Positions 1 through 10,011 of a DNA stretch of 64,000 nt are shown here, one piece after another. The position numbers and the translations under genes were made by a program. How positions within the stretch are numbered: the stretch's first letter is position 1; each line of letters begins with the position of its first letter. The notes below the pieces were generated by a model. It was not told the DNA's origin. It searched no databases and saw nothing but the letters and a program-made list of their open reading frames with translations. The DNA comes from Luteolibacter arcticus. Its GTDB lineage: Bacteria > Verrucomicrobiota > Verrucomicrobiia > Verrucomicrobiales > Akkermansiaceae. The stretch covers positions 310,001 to 374,000 of the forward strand of contig NZ_JAPDDT010000001.1 of NCBI RefSeq assembly GCF_025950235.1. The letters are read 5' to 3'.

Positions 1-1720
<1,720 letters not shown>

Positions 1721-1740
1721 TCAAGTAGCGGAAAGCACAT

Positions 1741-2802
1741 TCACTTCGACATCGGCCCGGCGAGCATGTCATCCAGCGGATGATCGCCGAGCGCCCATTC
1801 GTCGGAAAGCACGCGGGTGATCTCGAACTGGCGGCGGTCGCCGCTACCGGCGTGCCGGATCATGAGCGTCATCCGCTGGAGCCCGCCTTGAGACCGGCGT
1901 TCGGCCCGGTTCATGGTGCTCACCATGGCGGCGTACTGGGGAGTGCCGCGTGCGACGTAGCCAAAGATCAGGGTCTCGTGGTCGGGAGAAGGCATGGAAA
2001 AGCAGGCCCACGATTTCTCGTCCTGATAGATGCCATTGTAGTAGTTGTCCGGGAGGACCTGGACGCGGACGGTGGCCTCGCCCGCCCTGCCGGCGAGGAT
2101 CTTGTCCCAGGACGGGTGGACGTAACGGGCGAAGCCGTCGAAATCCACGCGCCACTGCTTGTCGGCATCCGGCGAGAGGAAGGCGAGACGGTTCCGTCCG
2201 GTTTCGAAGGTGACGAGGACGGTCTCCAGCCGCAGGGAGCGGCAGTCGATCGGTCGCAAGTAGCGGACGGAGCGGACCTTGCCATCTTCGGATTCCAGCG
2301 AAGCCAGCCTCGCGACAATCTGGTCGGGACGCAGGCTGCTGCCACGAATCAGCGGATCGAGTTCCTTTGGGTTGCGCACGGCCAGCAGGGTGGTGACGGT
2401 CTTTTCCAGCTCCTCAGGCGGGGGAGCCGGCACATTGTGGACCATGGTCGGGCTGCCAAAGTTGATGGCTTTTGCTTCGTGGGAGCCGCCGCCACCGCGG
2501 AACCACCAGAGCAGGGCCGCGGCAGCGGTGGCACCCATGAACATGCAGGTGCAGCCGAAGAAGAAGATCGCCGCAGCGGTCACGTAGCGGACCGGTAGGC
2601 GCGAGTCCGCGTTCTTGATCAGGCGGTGGACCTGGCCCATCGTCGGCGCGGCGCCGATGCCGGTCTCGCGGGCGTTCTTGCGCTTGGCCTTTTGAAAGCC
2701 CAGACCGTTCCTCATCCGCGACAGGGACCACGGGCGATTGGCACCCGCCCTGGCTTTTACCTTTTGTACGCCGAGTCCGTCGCGAGGGGGCTTGTGGCTC
2801 AT
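1741..2802 (-). CDS. Single-pass membrane protein of unknown function
   Basis: I do not recognise this 353-aa protein. The longest frame starts further upstream at 2865 and would overlap the gene before it; the ATG at 2802 (MSHKPPRDGLG) gives a clean 20-bp gap and is preferred. The N-terminal ~55 residues are basic and Gly/Lys-rich. A hydrophobic segment (FFFGCTCMFMGATAAAALLWW) follows at about residues 80-100, then a Gly-rich linker and a ~230-residue C-terminal domain, predicted extracytoplasmic, with WRVDFDGFARYVHPSWDKIL and DNYYNGIYQDEKSWACFSMP. It lies between a lipoprotein-like gene and ligA on the same strand, so the three may be co-transcribed. No motif gives an activity. Confidence 0.75.
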   Translation of the reverse strand: MSHKPPRDGLGVQKVKARAGANRPWSLSRMRNGLGFQKAKRKNARETGIGAAPTMGQVHRLIKNADSRLPVRYVTAAAIFFFGCTCMFMGATAAAALLWWFRGGGGSHEAKAINFGSPTMVHNVPAPPPEELEKTVTTLLAVRNPKELDPLIRGSSLRPDQIVARLASLESEDGKVRSVRYLRPIDCRSLRLETVLVTFETGRNRLAFLSPDADKQWRVDFDGFARYVHPSWDKILAGRAGEATVRVQVLPDNYYNGIYQDEKSWACFSMPSPDHETLIFGYVARGTPQYAAMVSTMNRAERRSQGGLQRMTLMIRHAGSGDRRQFEITRVLSDEWALGDHPLDDMLAGPMSK

Positions 2803-2821
2803 GTGGGAGGAGGAGGTCGGT

Positions 2822-3316
2822 CTAGCGCGGATACACCGTGATCCGGTAGGGATCATAGCGGTCATCCGGGCGGAAGAGCCAGCCCGGATTGCGATTCACC
2901 ACCTCGTAGCCGGTCAGCATGAATTCCGGCAGGAACTGGTTGCTGTTCGGGTCGTAAGCTTCCTTGCCGGTGAAGTAACCGTTGAGGCGGTACTCGTAAT
3001 TCTGGTCGTAGCCGTAGCGCTGGCCGTCCGGGCCATTCTCCGGCAGGCGGTCGGGCTGGCGCTTCTTGTCCTCTCGGACAATGACCAGCTTCGCCTTGTC
3101 CCAGCCCTGGCGGGGACGTTTCACGTAGCCCCAGAAGCGGGTCTTCTGGATGTAGTAGCGGCGCCCGTAGAAGAAGTCTCCGGTGGGTTCGCTGGCGACC
3201 GCCGCGCGGCGCTCCTCAACGGTCGGGCCACCCATGTTGCCGCCACCCATGGCTCCGCCACACTGGCAGAGCACCACCGCTCCGAGAACCGTCAGTCCGC
3301 GTGAAATCCACCTCAT
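2822..3316 (-). CDS. Small secreted or lipoprotein-like protein of unknown function
   Basis: This 164-aa protein (start MRWISRGLTVLGAVVLCQCG) has a basic, hydrophobic N-terminus ending in a Cys-Gln-Cys-Gly-Gly region, which resembles a lipoprotein signal although the lipobox is not canonical. The mature part is rich in Tyr, Arg, Asp and Asn, with repeated aromatic patches (YGRRYYIQKTRFWGYV, GYDQNYEYRLNGYF). The ATG at 3316 was chosen over 3361 because the signal-like sequence starts there. It is first of three co-directional genes ending with ligA. I cannot name a family; an envelope location is inferred from the N-terminus only. Confidence 0.7.
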   Translation of the reverse strand: MRWISRGLTVLGAVVLCQCGGAMGGGNMGGPTVEERRAAVASEPTGDFFYGRRYYIQKTRFWGYVKRPRQGWDKAKLVIVREDKKRQPDRLPENGPDGQRYGYDQNYEYRLNGYFTGKEAYDPNSNQFLPEFMLTGYEVVNRNPGWLFRPDDRYDPYRITVYPR

Positions 3317-3477
3317 GGGCGGGGAGGCTAGGGAGCCGGTGGTATTCTCCGCAAGCGCCAATCCCGCGGCGAAGAGCCCACGCGTCCGGCCCGAAAACCG
3401 CTTGCAAATCCCTTGCCGGCTGGGTACCTCCGGCGCCCCCCCGGGAGAGAGAATATCTCCACCAAGAATCGAAACGC

Positions 3478-3957
3478 ATGAAGTTGGCCAACCTGCTTAC
3501 TCCCGAAAGAATCATCCTTGAGATGACCGCTGGGGAGCATTGGCCCGCCATCGTGGAGCTGATCGACCATCTTGTCTCCTGCTCGACGCTACCGGGTGAG
3601 ATGCGCGAGGAGATCCTGGCCGCCCTGAAAATTCGCGAGGAGCAGGTCAGTACCGGTGTCGGCTACGGCGTCGCCATCCCGCACGCGTTTTCCGAGAAGC
3701 TCGACAAGGTGATCACCATCTTCGGGCGTTCGAACAGAGGCATCGATTTCGAGTCGCTGGACGGCAAGCCGGTCCACTTCGTGATCCTCTTTCTGGTGCC
3801 GAAGAAGGACTACCACCTGCACCTGCAGACCTTGGCGGCGATCGCGAAGATGTTCACGAATGCCGAGATCCGACGACGACTCGGCGAGGCCGGCTGCCAT
3901 CAGGAGATCCTCGACATCTTCGCCGGCAAGCCGCCCAAGGCCGCTGGCATGGCGTGA
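3478..3957 (+). CDS. PTS IIA-like (PtsN/fructose-type EIIA) protein
   Basis: This 159-aa protein matches the PTS EIIA type-2 family. The active-site context GVGYGVAIPHAF places the phosphorylatable histidine at H69, followed by ITIFGRSNRGIDFESLDGKPVHFVILFLVP, a typical core strand arrangement. Stand-alone proteins of this kind usually regulate (nitrogen, potassium, sugar signalling) through phosphorylation by HPr/NPr rather than transport sugar. No EIIB, EIIC or HPr gene is in the window. The start ATG at 3478 follows an AG-rich stretch and matches the family N-terminus (KLANLLTPERI). It is transcribed divergently from the lipoprotein-like gene at 2822-3316. Confidence 0.88.
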   Translation: MKLANLLTPERIILEMTAGEHWPAIVELIDHLVSCSTLPGEMREEILAALKIREEQVSTGVGYGVAIPHAFSEKLDKVITIFGRSNRGIDFESLDGKPVHFVILFLVPKKDYHLHLQTLAAIAKMFTNAEIRRRLGEAGCHQEILDIFAGKPPKAAGMA

Positions 3958-3978
3958 TCGAGGCCTCGGCTTAGAGGA

Positions 3979-4149
3979 AGGAACCGCCAAGACGCCAAGT
4001 GCGGCAAGTTTCAGCGACGATGCTGGTGCCGGGGGACATCGTTCCCTTCTTCCTTTCGTCTGTTTCGCTCGTTTCGTTGTCACCCGTTTCCCAATGACCT
4101 CCTTCCCAATCACTCTGCACTTGGCGTCCTTGGCGTCTTGGCGGTGAAT
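3979..4149 (+). repeat. Intergenic inverted repeat (dispersed palindromic element)
   Basis: Between the EIIA-like gene and argS, gaaccgccaagacgccaag (from about 3979) is mirrored by cttggcgtcttggcggtg (ending about 4146), with a ~110-bp pyrimidine-rich centre. Read leftwards, the right arm encodes the spurious peptide HRQDAKDAK, which I recall from mis-annotated ORFs in many genomes, so this looks like a widespread dispersed repeat rather than a gene. Confidence 0.55.
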
Positions 4150-4168
4150 CCCTCTCTCTTTCTTTCCC

Positions 4169-5911
4169 ATGACCCTGATCCAGGACCTTGAATCTCGCCT
4201 GTCCGCCGCCCTCCAGCAGGTGCTCGGTGAAACCGTCGACGCGCCAGTCGTAGCCGCCACCGACCTGCGTTTCGGCGACTATCAAAGCAATGCCGCCATG
4301 GCGCTCGCCAAGCAACGCAAGGCCAACCCGCGCGCGCTGGCCCAGCAGGTGATCGATGCCCTTGATCTCGGCGACCTTGGCAGCGCGGACATCGCCGGTC
4401 CTGGCTTCATCAATTTCAAGATCAGCCCGGCGACCTTTGCGACGCGCGCGCAAGCCCAGCTCGCGGATGCGAGGCTCGGTGTGCCGGACATTGGTGCAGG
4501 GCGCACGGTGGTCGTCGATTTCTCGGCGCCCAACGTGGCCAAACCGATGCACGTTGGCCACATCCGCTCGACCATCATCGGCGACTCGCTGGCGCGCATT
4601 TCCCGTTTCCTCGGGTTCAAGGTGATCACCGACAACCACATCGGCGACTGGGGTACGCAGTTCGGCATGATCCTGCACGGCTGGAAGACCTTGCTCAATG
4701 AGGACGCGCTCGCCGTCGATCCGATCGCCGAGCTGCTGCGCATTTACCGCGACGTCAATGCGACCAAGGAACAGCCCGGCGTGCTCGACACCTGCAAGGC
4801 CGAGCTGGTGAAGCTCCAGGCCGGTGATTCCGAAAACCTCGCCATCTGGCAGCGCTGCATCGATGTCTCGAAGGCAGGCCTTCAGAAGATCTACGACCGG
4901 CTCGACATCACCTTCGACCACTGGCTCGGCGAGAGCTACTTCAATGACCGCCTCGCCAGCCTCGTCGATGAGTTCCTGGACAAGGGCCTCGCCCGGGTCA
5001 GCGAGGGCGCGGTCTGCATCTTCTCCGATGAGACCAAGCCTCCGGAGCAGGATCCCTTCAAGGTCCACCGCGAGGAAGGCTGGACCGACAATCCCTCGAT
5101 CATCCGCAAGGCCGACGGTGGCTTCCTCTACGCTACCACCGATCTCGCGACGCTCGAATATCGCGTGGACGAGTGGAAGGCGGACGAGATCTGGTATGTC
5201 GTCGGCGTTCCGCAGCAGCTCCACTTCCGCCAGATCTTCGAAGCTGCCCATCGCTGGAGGAAGAAGGGCGAGTTCCGCCATATCGCCTTCGGCTCGATTC
5301 TCGGTGAAGACCGCAAGCTGATGCGGACCCGGTCCGGTGAAAACGTCGGCCTCATCGAGGTGCTCGGTGAAGCGGTCGAGCGCGCCGCCGCGGCCATCGC
5401 GGAGAAGAACCCGGATCTCACCGGTGACGAGGCGAAGGAGGTTTCAGAGATCGTCGGCATTGGCGCGGTGAAGTTCGCCGAACTCTCGCAGAACCGCCTG
5501 ACCGACTACGTCTTCGCCTGGGACCGCATGCTTGCCCTGCAAGGCGACACGGCACCGTATCTCCAGAACAGCTTCGTTCGTATCCGCGCCATCTTCCGCA
5601 AGCTGGACGGGCCTTTTGATCCGTCCGGTGTCGCCCTACATCTTACCGAGGATGCCGAGGTTCATCTCGCGCGCTTGCTTGCCCGTTTCGGCGAGGTCCT
5701 GCCGCAGGTTCTCGACGACCACCGCCCGAACCTGCTCGCGAACTACTTGCTAGAGTTGGCCCGCGCTTTCCATTCGTTCTACGAAGCCTGTCCGGTCCTC
5801 AAGTCGGAGGAGCCCGTCCGCTCGAGTCGCCTTGCGCTGTGCGAGCTGACCAGCCGCGTGCTGAGCACCGGCCTCGGCCTGCTAGGCATCCGCTGTCCGG
5901 AGCGGATGTAA
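4169..5911 (+). CDS. argS: Arginine--tRNA ligase
   Basis: This 580-aa class I aminoacyl-tRNA synthetase charges tRNA-Arg. The N-terminal additional domain (residues 1-100, with GDYQSNAAMALAK and GPGFINFKIS) precedes the catalytic fold with VDFSAPNVAKPMHVGHIRST; the HIGH-equivalent is HVGH at 128-131. ITDNHIGDWGTQFGMI is a hallmark of ArgS. The KMSK loop is represented by RKLMRTRSGENV, as usual for bacterial ArgS. The C-terminal DALR anticodon-binding domain includes LQNSFVRIRAIFRKL and ends LGLLGIRCPERM, a typical ArgS terminus. Full length. It stands alone between the EIIA-like gene and a VapBC pair read in the opposite direction. Confidence 0.97.
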   Translation: MTLIQDLESRLSAALQQVLGETVDAPVVAATDLRFGDYQSNAAMALAKQRKANPRALAQQVIDALDLGDLGSADIAGPGFINFKISPATFATRAQAQLADARLGVPDIGAGRTVVVDFSAPNVAKPMHVGHIRSTIIGDSLARISRFLGFKVITDNHIGDWGTQFGMILHGWKTLLNEDALAVDPIAELLRIYRDVNATKEQPGVLDTCKAELVKLQAGDSENLAIWQRCIDVSKAGLQKIYDRLDITFDHWLGESYFNDRLASLVDEFLDKGLARVSEGAVCIFSDETKPPEQDPFKVHREEGWTDNPSIIRKADGGFLYATTDLATLEYRVDEWKADEIWYVVGVPQQLHFRQIFEAAHRWRKKGEFRHIAFGSILGEDRKLMRTRSGENVGLIEVLGEAVERAAAAIAEKNPDLTGDEAKEVSEIVGIGAVKFAELSQNRLTDYVFAWDRMLALQGDTAPYLQNSFVRIRAIFRKLDGPFDPSGVALHLTEDAEVHLARLLARFGEVLPQVLDDHRPNLLANYLLELARAFHSFYEACPVLKSEEPVRSSRLALCELTSRVLSTGLGLLGIRCPERM

Positions 5912-6093
5912 GCTGGCCCACCGGGTTGCACCCCCACCGGTAGTCGGAGACCCGGACTGTTTGCAGCTCTGCTGCGGGGAAGCACCTAGGTGGAGCCGAT
6001 CCATCCCGGGAAGTCCGCACTTCGGGCACGCTGGCATGCCGTTCCGACCTGTGGCCTCTTCGTATCCACGAGCGGACAGGAGGTTGAGTCGTC

Positions 6094-6495
6094 TCAAAAC
6101 GTCAGCAACGCCACCGGGATGTGTTTGGCGAAGAATCCGAAGTCTGGATCGGTGGAAAGGATTTGGTAGTTCCGCCGCGACGCATACGCGCAGATCAAGA
6201 AATCGATCGTGCTGCCCTGAATGCCTGCGGCCATGCAGGTGTTGAAGTGCGCGGCGGCGACTTCGTGATCCGCTGTCTCCATCTCGATTTCAGGAAAGGC
6301 ACGCAACTGGGTGCGCAAACGCTCGAACTGATCGCCATGACGAATTCCGGATAGGAGTTCCTGCCGAACGAGTCCGAGCAATACCACCCTCCCGTCGTGA
6401 ATCAGGTCCGTGAGGAGATCGACGTGCTTTGACACGACCGTTGCCCTCCGCCGGAAGGCCAACGACCACACTGACGTATCAACCACCACCTTCAT
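6094..6495 (-). CDS. vapC: PIN-domain toxin, VapC family
   Basis: This 133-aa protein has the PIN ribonuclease layout: a first acidic residue in VVVDTSVWSLAF (D6), an acidic residue in LVRQELLSGI, an aspartate in GSTIDFLICAYA, and a C-terminal LSTDPDFGFFAKHIPV. These form the Mg2+ site that cleaves RNA, often tRNA, in VapC toxins. Its start overlaps the stop of the upstream gene by ATGA, the normal translational coupling of antitoxin and toxin. The pair stands alone between argS and the pyrophosphatase gene and would be autoregulated by the VapB-VapC complex. Confidence 0.9.
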   Translation of the reverse strand: MKVVVDTSVWSLAFRRRATVVSKHVDLLTDLIHDGRVVLLGLVRQELLSGIRHGDQFERLRTQLRAFPEIEMETADHEVAAAHFNTCMAAGIQGSTIDFLICAYASRRNYQILSTDPDFGFFAKHIPVALLTF

Positions 6496-6692
6496 CGGCG
6501 CTTTCGGGCCGACTTGTAGTCGTGGCCTTCTTCAAAGTCGATTTGACCGAAAAGCTTGATGACCTCCATCTGCTTTCTCCGCTGAACGTATTCGCGCAAG
6601 GCGTCTTCAACGGTGGCGCGCTTCGACGCGTGATTGCCGAGCTTCTGGGCTTCGGAAATCAGCTCCTCATCCAGTTGGATGTTGGTTGCCAT
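6492..6692 (-). CDS. vapB: VapB-type antitoxin
   Basis: The ATG at 6692 gives a 66-aa protein, MATNIQLDEELISEAQ..., ending in a basic KSARKRR. The N-terminal part (NIQLDEELISEAQKLGNHASKRATVEDALREYV) is the ribbon-helix-helix pattern of VapB/DUF2191-type antitoxins, which bind their own promoter; the acidic C-terminal part would wrap the toxin. A longer frame to 6803 exists but has no conserved sequence upstream. The stop overlaps the vapC start by 4 bases. Confidence 0.88.
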   Translation of the reverse strand: MATNIQLDEELISEAQKLGNHASKRATVEDALREYVQRRKQMEVIKLFGQIDFEEGHDYKSARKRR

Positions 6693-6801
6693 GTGCAACG
6701 GTTCGCACAAACACGGGCTCGGGTCAATGCGGCTTTCTGCGCCGCCTTTGGCGCTTGGCAAGACAACGTATTCACATAGCGTTCCGGCCCCCGCTCCCAG
6801 C

Positions 6802-8490
6802 ATGGAACCGCCTCGTCGCCAACTCCCGTTTTACGTCATCGGCCACAAGAATCCCGATACGGACGCCATTTGCTCCGCCATCGGCAACGCGGCCTTGCTG
6901 CGTGCGACTGGCGAGCCGAGTGCCGAGGCCGCCCGCTGCGGCGAGGTGCCGGCTCGCACTGCCTGGGTGCTGGAGAAGGCGGGCATCGAGACCCCGGCGT
7001 TGGTCACCGATGTCCGCACCTCCGCTGGGTTGATCTGCCGCCGCGACGTCGTCCAAGTGGCACCGAGCGACACCTTCCTGGTCGCCTACCGCCGGATGCT
7101 CGCCAGCGGGGTCCGCTGCGTGCCGGTGGTCGATGCCAATGGCGAGGTCGAAGGAATCCTGCGCTATCTCGATTTGCTCGAGCTACTCGTCCCCGGCGAT
7201 GGCAGCGGCCTGCAAGTCCGCACCGTCAATGTCGCCCTCTCGAAAATCGCGACGACGCTGCAGGCGGAAAGCGTCGGGGCTGATATGCCGGAGGGAGACA
7301 TGGAGGAGGAACTCATCCTGCTCGTCGGCGCTTCCTCGCAATCCACCGTCGAGCGACGCCTCAAAACGGCTGCCAAGGAAGGCAACGTCGGCCACTTCTT
7401 CGTCATCTGCGGCGATCGGCCGGTGGTGCAGCACTACGCGATTGAGAATGGCGCGCGCGCCCTGCTCGTCACCGGTGGCAATGGTATTGAGCCGGCCCTC
7501 CGCGATCTCGCCCGCAAGCGCGGCGTCATCATCCTGATGTGCTCGCAGGACACGGCGAGCTGCTCCACGCTGATCCGCTGCTCGCGCACCGTCCGCCACG
7601 TGATGGACAGCAACTTTGCTACCGTGCCCGCCGGGGAGCCGGTGTCGCGCCTTCGCAAGAGCCTCGCCAAGCTGGAGCAGGATCTTTTCCCGGTCCAAGG
7701 CGTCCATGGTGAAATGATCGGCGTGTTGTCGAAGTCCGACCTCATCGACCCGCCGCGCACCCGGCTGGCACTGGTCGATCACAACGAATTCGCCCAAGCC
7801 GTCACCGGCGTCGAGGAATGCGAGATCGTCGAGGTCATCGACCACCACCGCCTGGCCGGCGACCTAGTGTCGCGCGAGCCGATCCGTTTCCTCAACGAAC
7901 CCGTCGGCTCGACCTCCACGCTGGTCGCCCGCAAGTTCCGCCATCGCTATCTGGAACCCGACAAGGGAACTGCACTGTGCCTTTGCGCCGGGATCATCGC
8001 CGACACGCTTTGCCTTACCTCGCCGACCACCGCCGAGCTGGATCATGAGATGCTCGGCTGGTTGAGCGAATTGGCGGGCATCGATCCCGCGACCTTCAAG
8101 GCGGAGTTCTTCGCCGTTGGCTCGCTGCTCGCGACCGGCACGCCGGATGCGATCCTCAATGCCGACCGCAAGGAGTTCGACGATGAGGGCGTGAAGGTCA
8201 CCATTGCCCAGGTCGAGGAACTGGGTCTGGAAGCTTTCGAGCCGCGCCGCAAGGAGCTGGAGGAGGCTTTGAAAGCGCTCGCCGCCGACAATGGTTACGA
8301 ACTGGCGGTGCTGGTCGTGACCGACATCGCCGAGCACCACAGCGTGGTCCTTGCCGCGGGTGATCCGCGCTTTGTTGCGAACCTGCCTTACGCCCGGATC
8401 GATGCGAGTCTGTACGACGCTCCTGGTGTGGTCAGTCGGAAGAAGCAGATTTTTCCGGCGGTTTGTCAGGCGCTGCGGAGGGCGGGGTGA
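6802..8490 (+). CDS. ppaC: Family II (DHH) inorganic pyrophosphatase with CBS and DRTGG regulatory domains
   Basis: This 562-aa enzyme hydrolyses pyrophosphate with Mn2+/Co2+. The N-terminal metal motif is GHKNPDTDAICSA (14-26). Between the two halves of the DHH domain is a regulatory insert: a CBS motif (VVQVAPSDTFLVAYRRMLASGVRCVPVVDANGEVEGI), then a DRTGG-like region (HFFVICGDRPVVQHYAIENGARALLVTGG), then a second CBS motif ending GVLSKSDLI. The catalytic domain resumes with LVDHNEFAQAV and VEVIDHHRLAGDL, the DHH motif, and the DHHA2 domain ends RKKQIFPAVCQAL. CBS-PPases of this type are inhibited by AMP/ADP and activated by ATP or diadenosine polyphosphates; that is family knowledge. The ATG at 6802 is preferred over the upstream frame at 6634. 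It is divergent from vapBC. Confidence 0.93.
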   Translation: MEPPRRQLPFYVIGHKNPDTDAICSAIGNAALLRATGEPSAEAARCGEVPARTAWVLEKAGIETPALVTDVRTSAGLICRRDVVQVAPSDTFLVAYRRMLASGVRCVPVVDANGEVEGILRYLDLLELLVPGDGSGLQVRTVNVALSKIATTLQAESVGADMPEGDMEEELILLVGASSQSTVERRLKTAAKEGNVGHFFVICGDRPVVQHYAIENGARALLVTGGNGIEPALRDLARKRGVIILMCSQDTASCSTLIRCSRTVRHVMDSNFATVPAGEPVSRLRKSLAKLEQDLFPVQGVHGEMIGVLSKSDLIDPPRTRLALVDHNEFAQAVTGVEECEIVEVIDHHRLAGDLVSREPIRFLNEPVGSTSTLVARKFRHRYLEPDKGTALCLCAGIIADTLCLTSPTTAELDHEMLGWLSELAGIDPATFKAEFFAVGSLLATGTPDAILNADRKEFDDEGVKVTIAQVEELGLEAFEPRRKELEEALKALAADNGYELAVLVVTDIAEHHSVVLAAGDPRFVANLPYARIDASLYDAPGVVSRKKQIFPAVCQALRRAG

Positions 8491-8501
8491 GTTCGGGTTT
8501 C

Positions 8502-8690
8502 CGTAGGCGCATTGGTGACAATGCGGAGCACGGGAACTGCGTGCTTCGAGGGACCGCTCCGCACTTTCACAAGTGCGCCTACGCGAAGGGCGTTCCTTCT
8601 TAGCGTAGGCGCATTGGTGACAATGCGGAAGCACTTGGGCTGCTCGCATCAAGGGACCGTTCCGCGCTGTTACCAGCGCGCCTACGCGAA
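8502..8690 (+). repeat. Two tandem copies of an ~87-bp palindromic repeat
   Basis: Copy 1 (8502-8587) and copy 2 (8604-8690) both start cgtaggcgcattggtgacaa and end gcgcctacgcgaag, with inner blocks ggaccg[ct]tccgc shared. Within each copy the outer ends are inverted (cgtaggcgc / gcgcctacg), so each can form a hairpin. They fill the space between the convergent ppaC and binding-protein genes and could act as a bidirectional terminator or be REP-like non-autonomous elements. Confidence 0.75.
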
Positions 8691-8699
8691 GCCGCTCGA

Positions 8700-9596
8700 T
8701 TACTTCCCCAAGCCTTTTACGATCGCGGTCACGTTGTGGCGCATCATCGCTTCGTAGCTTTCCGCGGTGGAGCCGTCGGCGATGAGCGCATCGCCGAGCT
8801 TGATGCCGGTGTCCTTGGTGAGGGCCTCCAGGATCTTGGGATTCGACTCCTTCTCCGGGAAAATCGCGCCGACTTGGTGCTCCTTCAGTTCCGCCACCAG
8901 TGCGGCGAGCTTCTTCGGATCCGGCATCTGCTCGCGATTCATGCCCTGCACGGAGACCGGCTCGAAGCCGAAGTCCTTGCAGAAGTAGCCGAAGGCCGCG
9001 TGAGCGGTGGCGAGATGGCGCTTGTCCCGTGGAATGCGGGCGATTTCCTTGCGGGTCCAGCGTTCCAGCTCATCGAGCTTCGTGCGGTAGGCGGCCGCAT
9101 TCTTGGCGTAGGACTCGGCGCCGGCCGGGTCGGCCTTGGCAAAGGTGTCCGCGGTGATCGTAGCTGCGCGGCGGAAGAGGTCGATGGAGTGCCACCAGTG
9201 CGGGTCGATTTCATGCTCGTGGTCATGACCCTCGTGATCGTGTCCTTCGTGGTCGCACTCGCCTTCGATTGAAGGCAGGTCCTTGCCAATCTCCACGACC
9301 TGCGCCTTGGTGCCGACGATGCCGCGCAGCGATTCCATGTAGCTTTCCATTCCCATCCCGGAGGCGAGGTAGAGCTTCGCGTCCCCGGCCTTCTGGAGGT
9401 CGGCCGCGACCGGCTCGAAATGATGGGGGTCGCTATTCTTGCCAATCAGGTCGACTACCTCGACCCGCTCGCCACCCACTTGCTTGGCGAGGTCGCCAAT
9501 GAGGGGATGAAGGCTGGCGACCTTCAGCTCGGCGGCCACGAGGGGCAGCCGGAGGGACAAGGAAAGCAGTCCAATGAGCAGGGGCGTCGTGCGCAT
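8700..9596 (-). CDS. Zinc/manganese-type ABC transporter substrate-binding protein (ZnuA-like)
   Basis: This 298-aa periplasmic protein belongs to cluster A-I metal-binding proteins. It has a signal peptide (MRTTPLLIGLLSLSLRLPLVAA), the ligand motif DPHHFEPVAADLQKAGDA, a His/Asp/Glu-rich loop (ECDHEGHDHEGHDHEHE) typical of zinc-specific members, then DPHWWHSIDLF, the long linking helix, TAHAAFGYFCKDFGF and IFPEKESNPKILEAL. The ATG at 9596 was preferred to the TTG two codons earlier. No permease or ATPase gene follows inside the window, so its partners must be elsewhere or it is an orphan. A zinc rather than manganese preference is inferred from the His-rich loop. Confidence 0.92.
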   Translation of the reverse strand: MRTTPLLIGLLSLSLRLPLVAAELKVASLHPLIGDLAKQVGGERVEVVDLIGKNSDPHHFEPVAADLQKAGDAKLYLASGMGMESYMESLRGIVGTKAQVVEIGKDLPSIEGECDHEGHDHEGHDHEHEIDPHWWHSIDLFRRAATITADTFAKADPAGAESYAKNAAAYRTKLDELERWTRKEIARIPRDKRHLATAHAAFGYFCKDFGFEPVSVQGMNREQMPDPKKLAALVAELKEHQVGAIFPEKESNPKILEALTKDTGIKLGDALIADGSTAESYEAMMRHNVTAIVKGLGK

Positions 9597-9602
9597 GGCC
9601 AA

Positions 9603-9834
9603 AATTCTGGCGAGGGGCTCTCCTTTCGCAAGAATTTTGCGATAGCGAATTGCGTCACTGTGAACAAGTCCCGATTTGAATCAAACGATCGTCAGAAATA
9701 TTGCGTGAGATCCTTCTGATGGAGTTGCTGAGGCTTAGCGGATTGTACGATTGAATCGATCGTTGGAATCAAGCGATCGATTCACCGGTCTGTTGTGAAC
9801 AACTGGTGAATAGCCGTGAATGGTGCATTTCCAT
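9603..9834 (-). promoter_or_regulatory. Upstream region of the binding-protein gene with a perfect 11-bp inverted repeat
   Basis: This AT-rich gap holds TGAATCGATCG at 9752-9762 and its exact inverse CGATCGATTCA at 9774-9784, separated by 11 bases. A related half, TGAATCAAACGATCG, starts near 9676. No T-run follows, so it looks more like an operator than a terminator. A metal-responsive site (Zur-like) upstream of the metal-binding protein gene is possible but not shown by any consensus I can verify. Confidence 0.4.
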
Positions 9835-10011
9835 TCACCTCTTCTCCTCGACCTTGATGTCCACATCTCCGGTCTTTTTGTCGCGCTCGATCTCGATCCC
9901 GCCACCGGGCGTTTTCACATCGAGGACCTTCTCCTTGCGGTCGCAACCCACGCTGGCGAGCAGGCTGGAGGCCGCAAAAAGGAGGCCAAGGGCTTTAATC
10001 GGATGTTTCAT
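9835..10011 (-). CDS. Small lipoprotein of unknown function (58 aa)
   Basis: A short frame starts at the ATG at 10011 (MKHPIKALGLLFAASSLLAS). It has a basic N-terminus, a hydrophobic core and the lipobox SVGC, giving a predicted lipid-anchored Cys at residue 23. The mature ~36 residues are charged (DRKEKVLDVKTPGGGIEIER, ending VDIKVEEKR). It resembles the tiny lipoproteins often seen in Verrucomicrobia, but I cannot name a family. It lies upstream of the binding-protein gene on the same strand with a ~240-bp gap, so co-transcription is uncertain. Confidence 0.6.
   Translation of the reverse strand: MKHPIKALGLLFAASSLLASVGCDRKEKVLDVKTPGGGIEIERDKKTGDVDIKVEEKR

Noticed and set aside
3589-4260. 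223-aa minus-strand frame containing HRQDAKDAK
   Set aside because: It overlaps the EIIA-like gene, the inverted repeat and argS; the peptide is a known type of repeat-derived spurious ORF.
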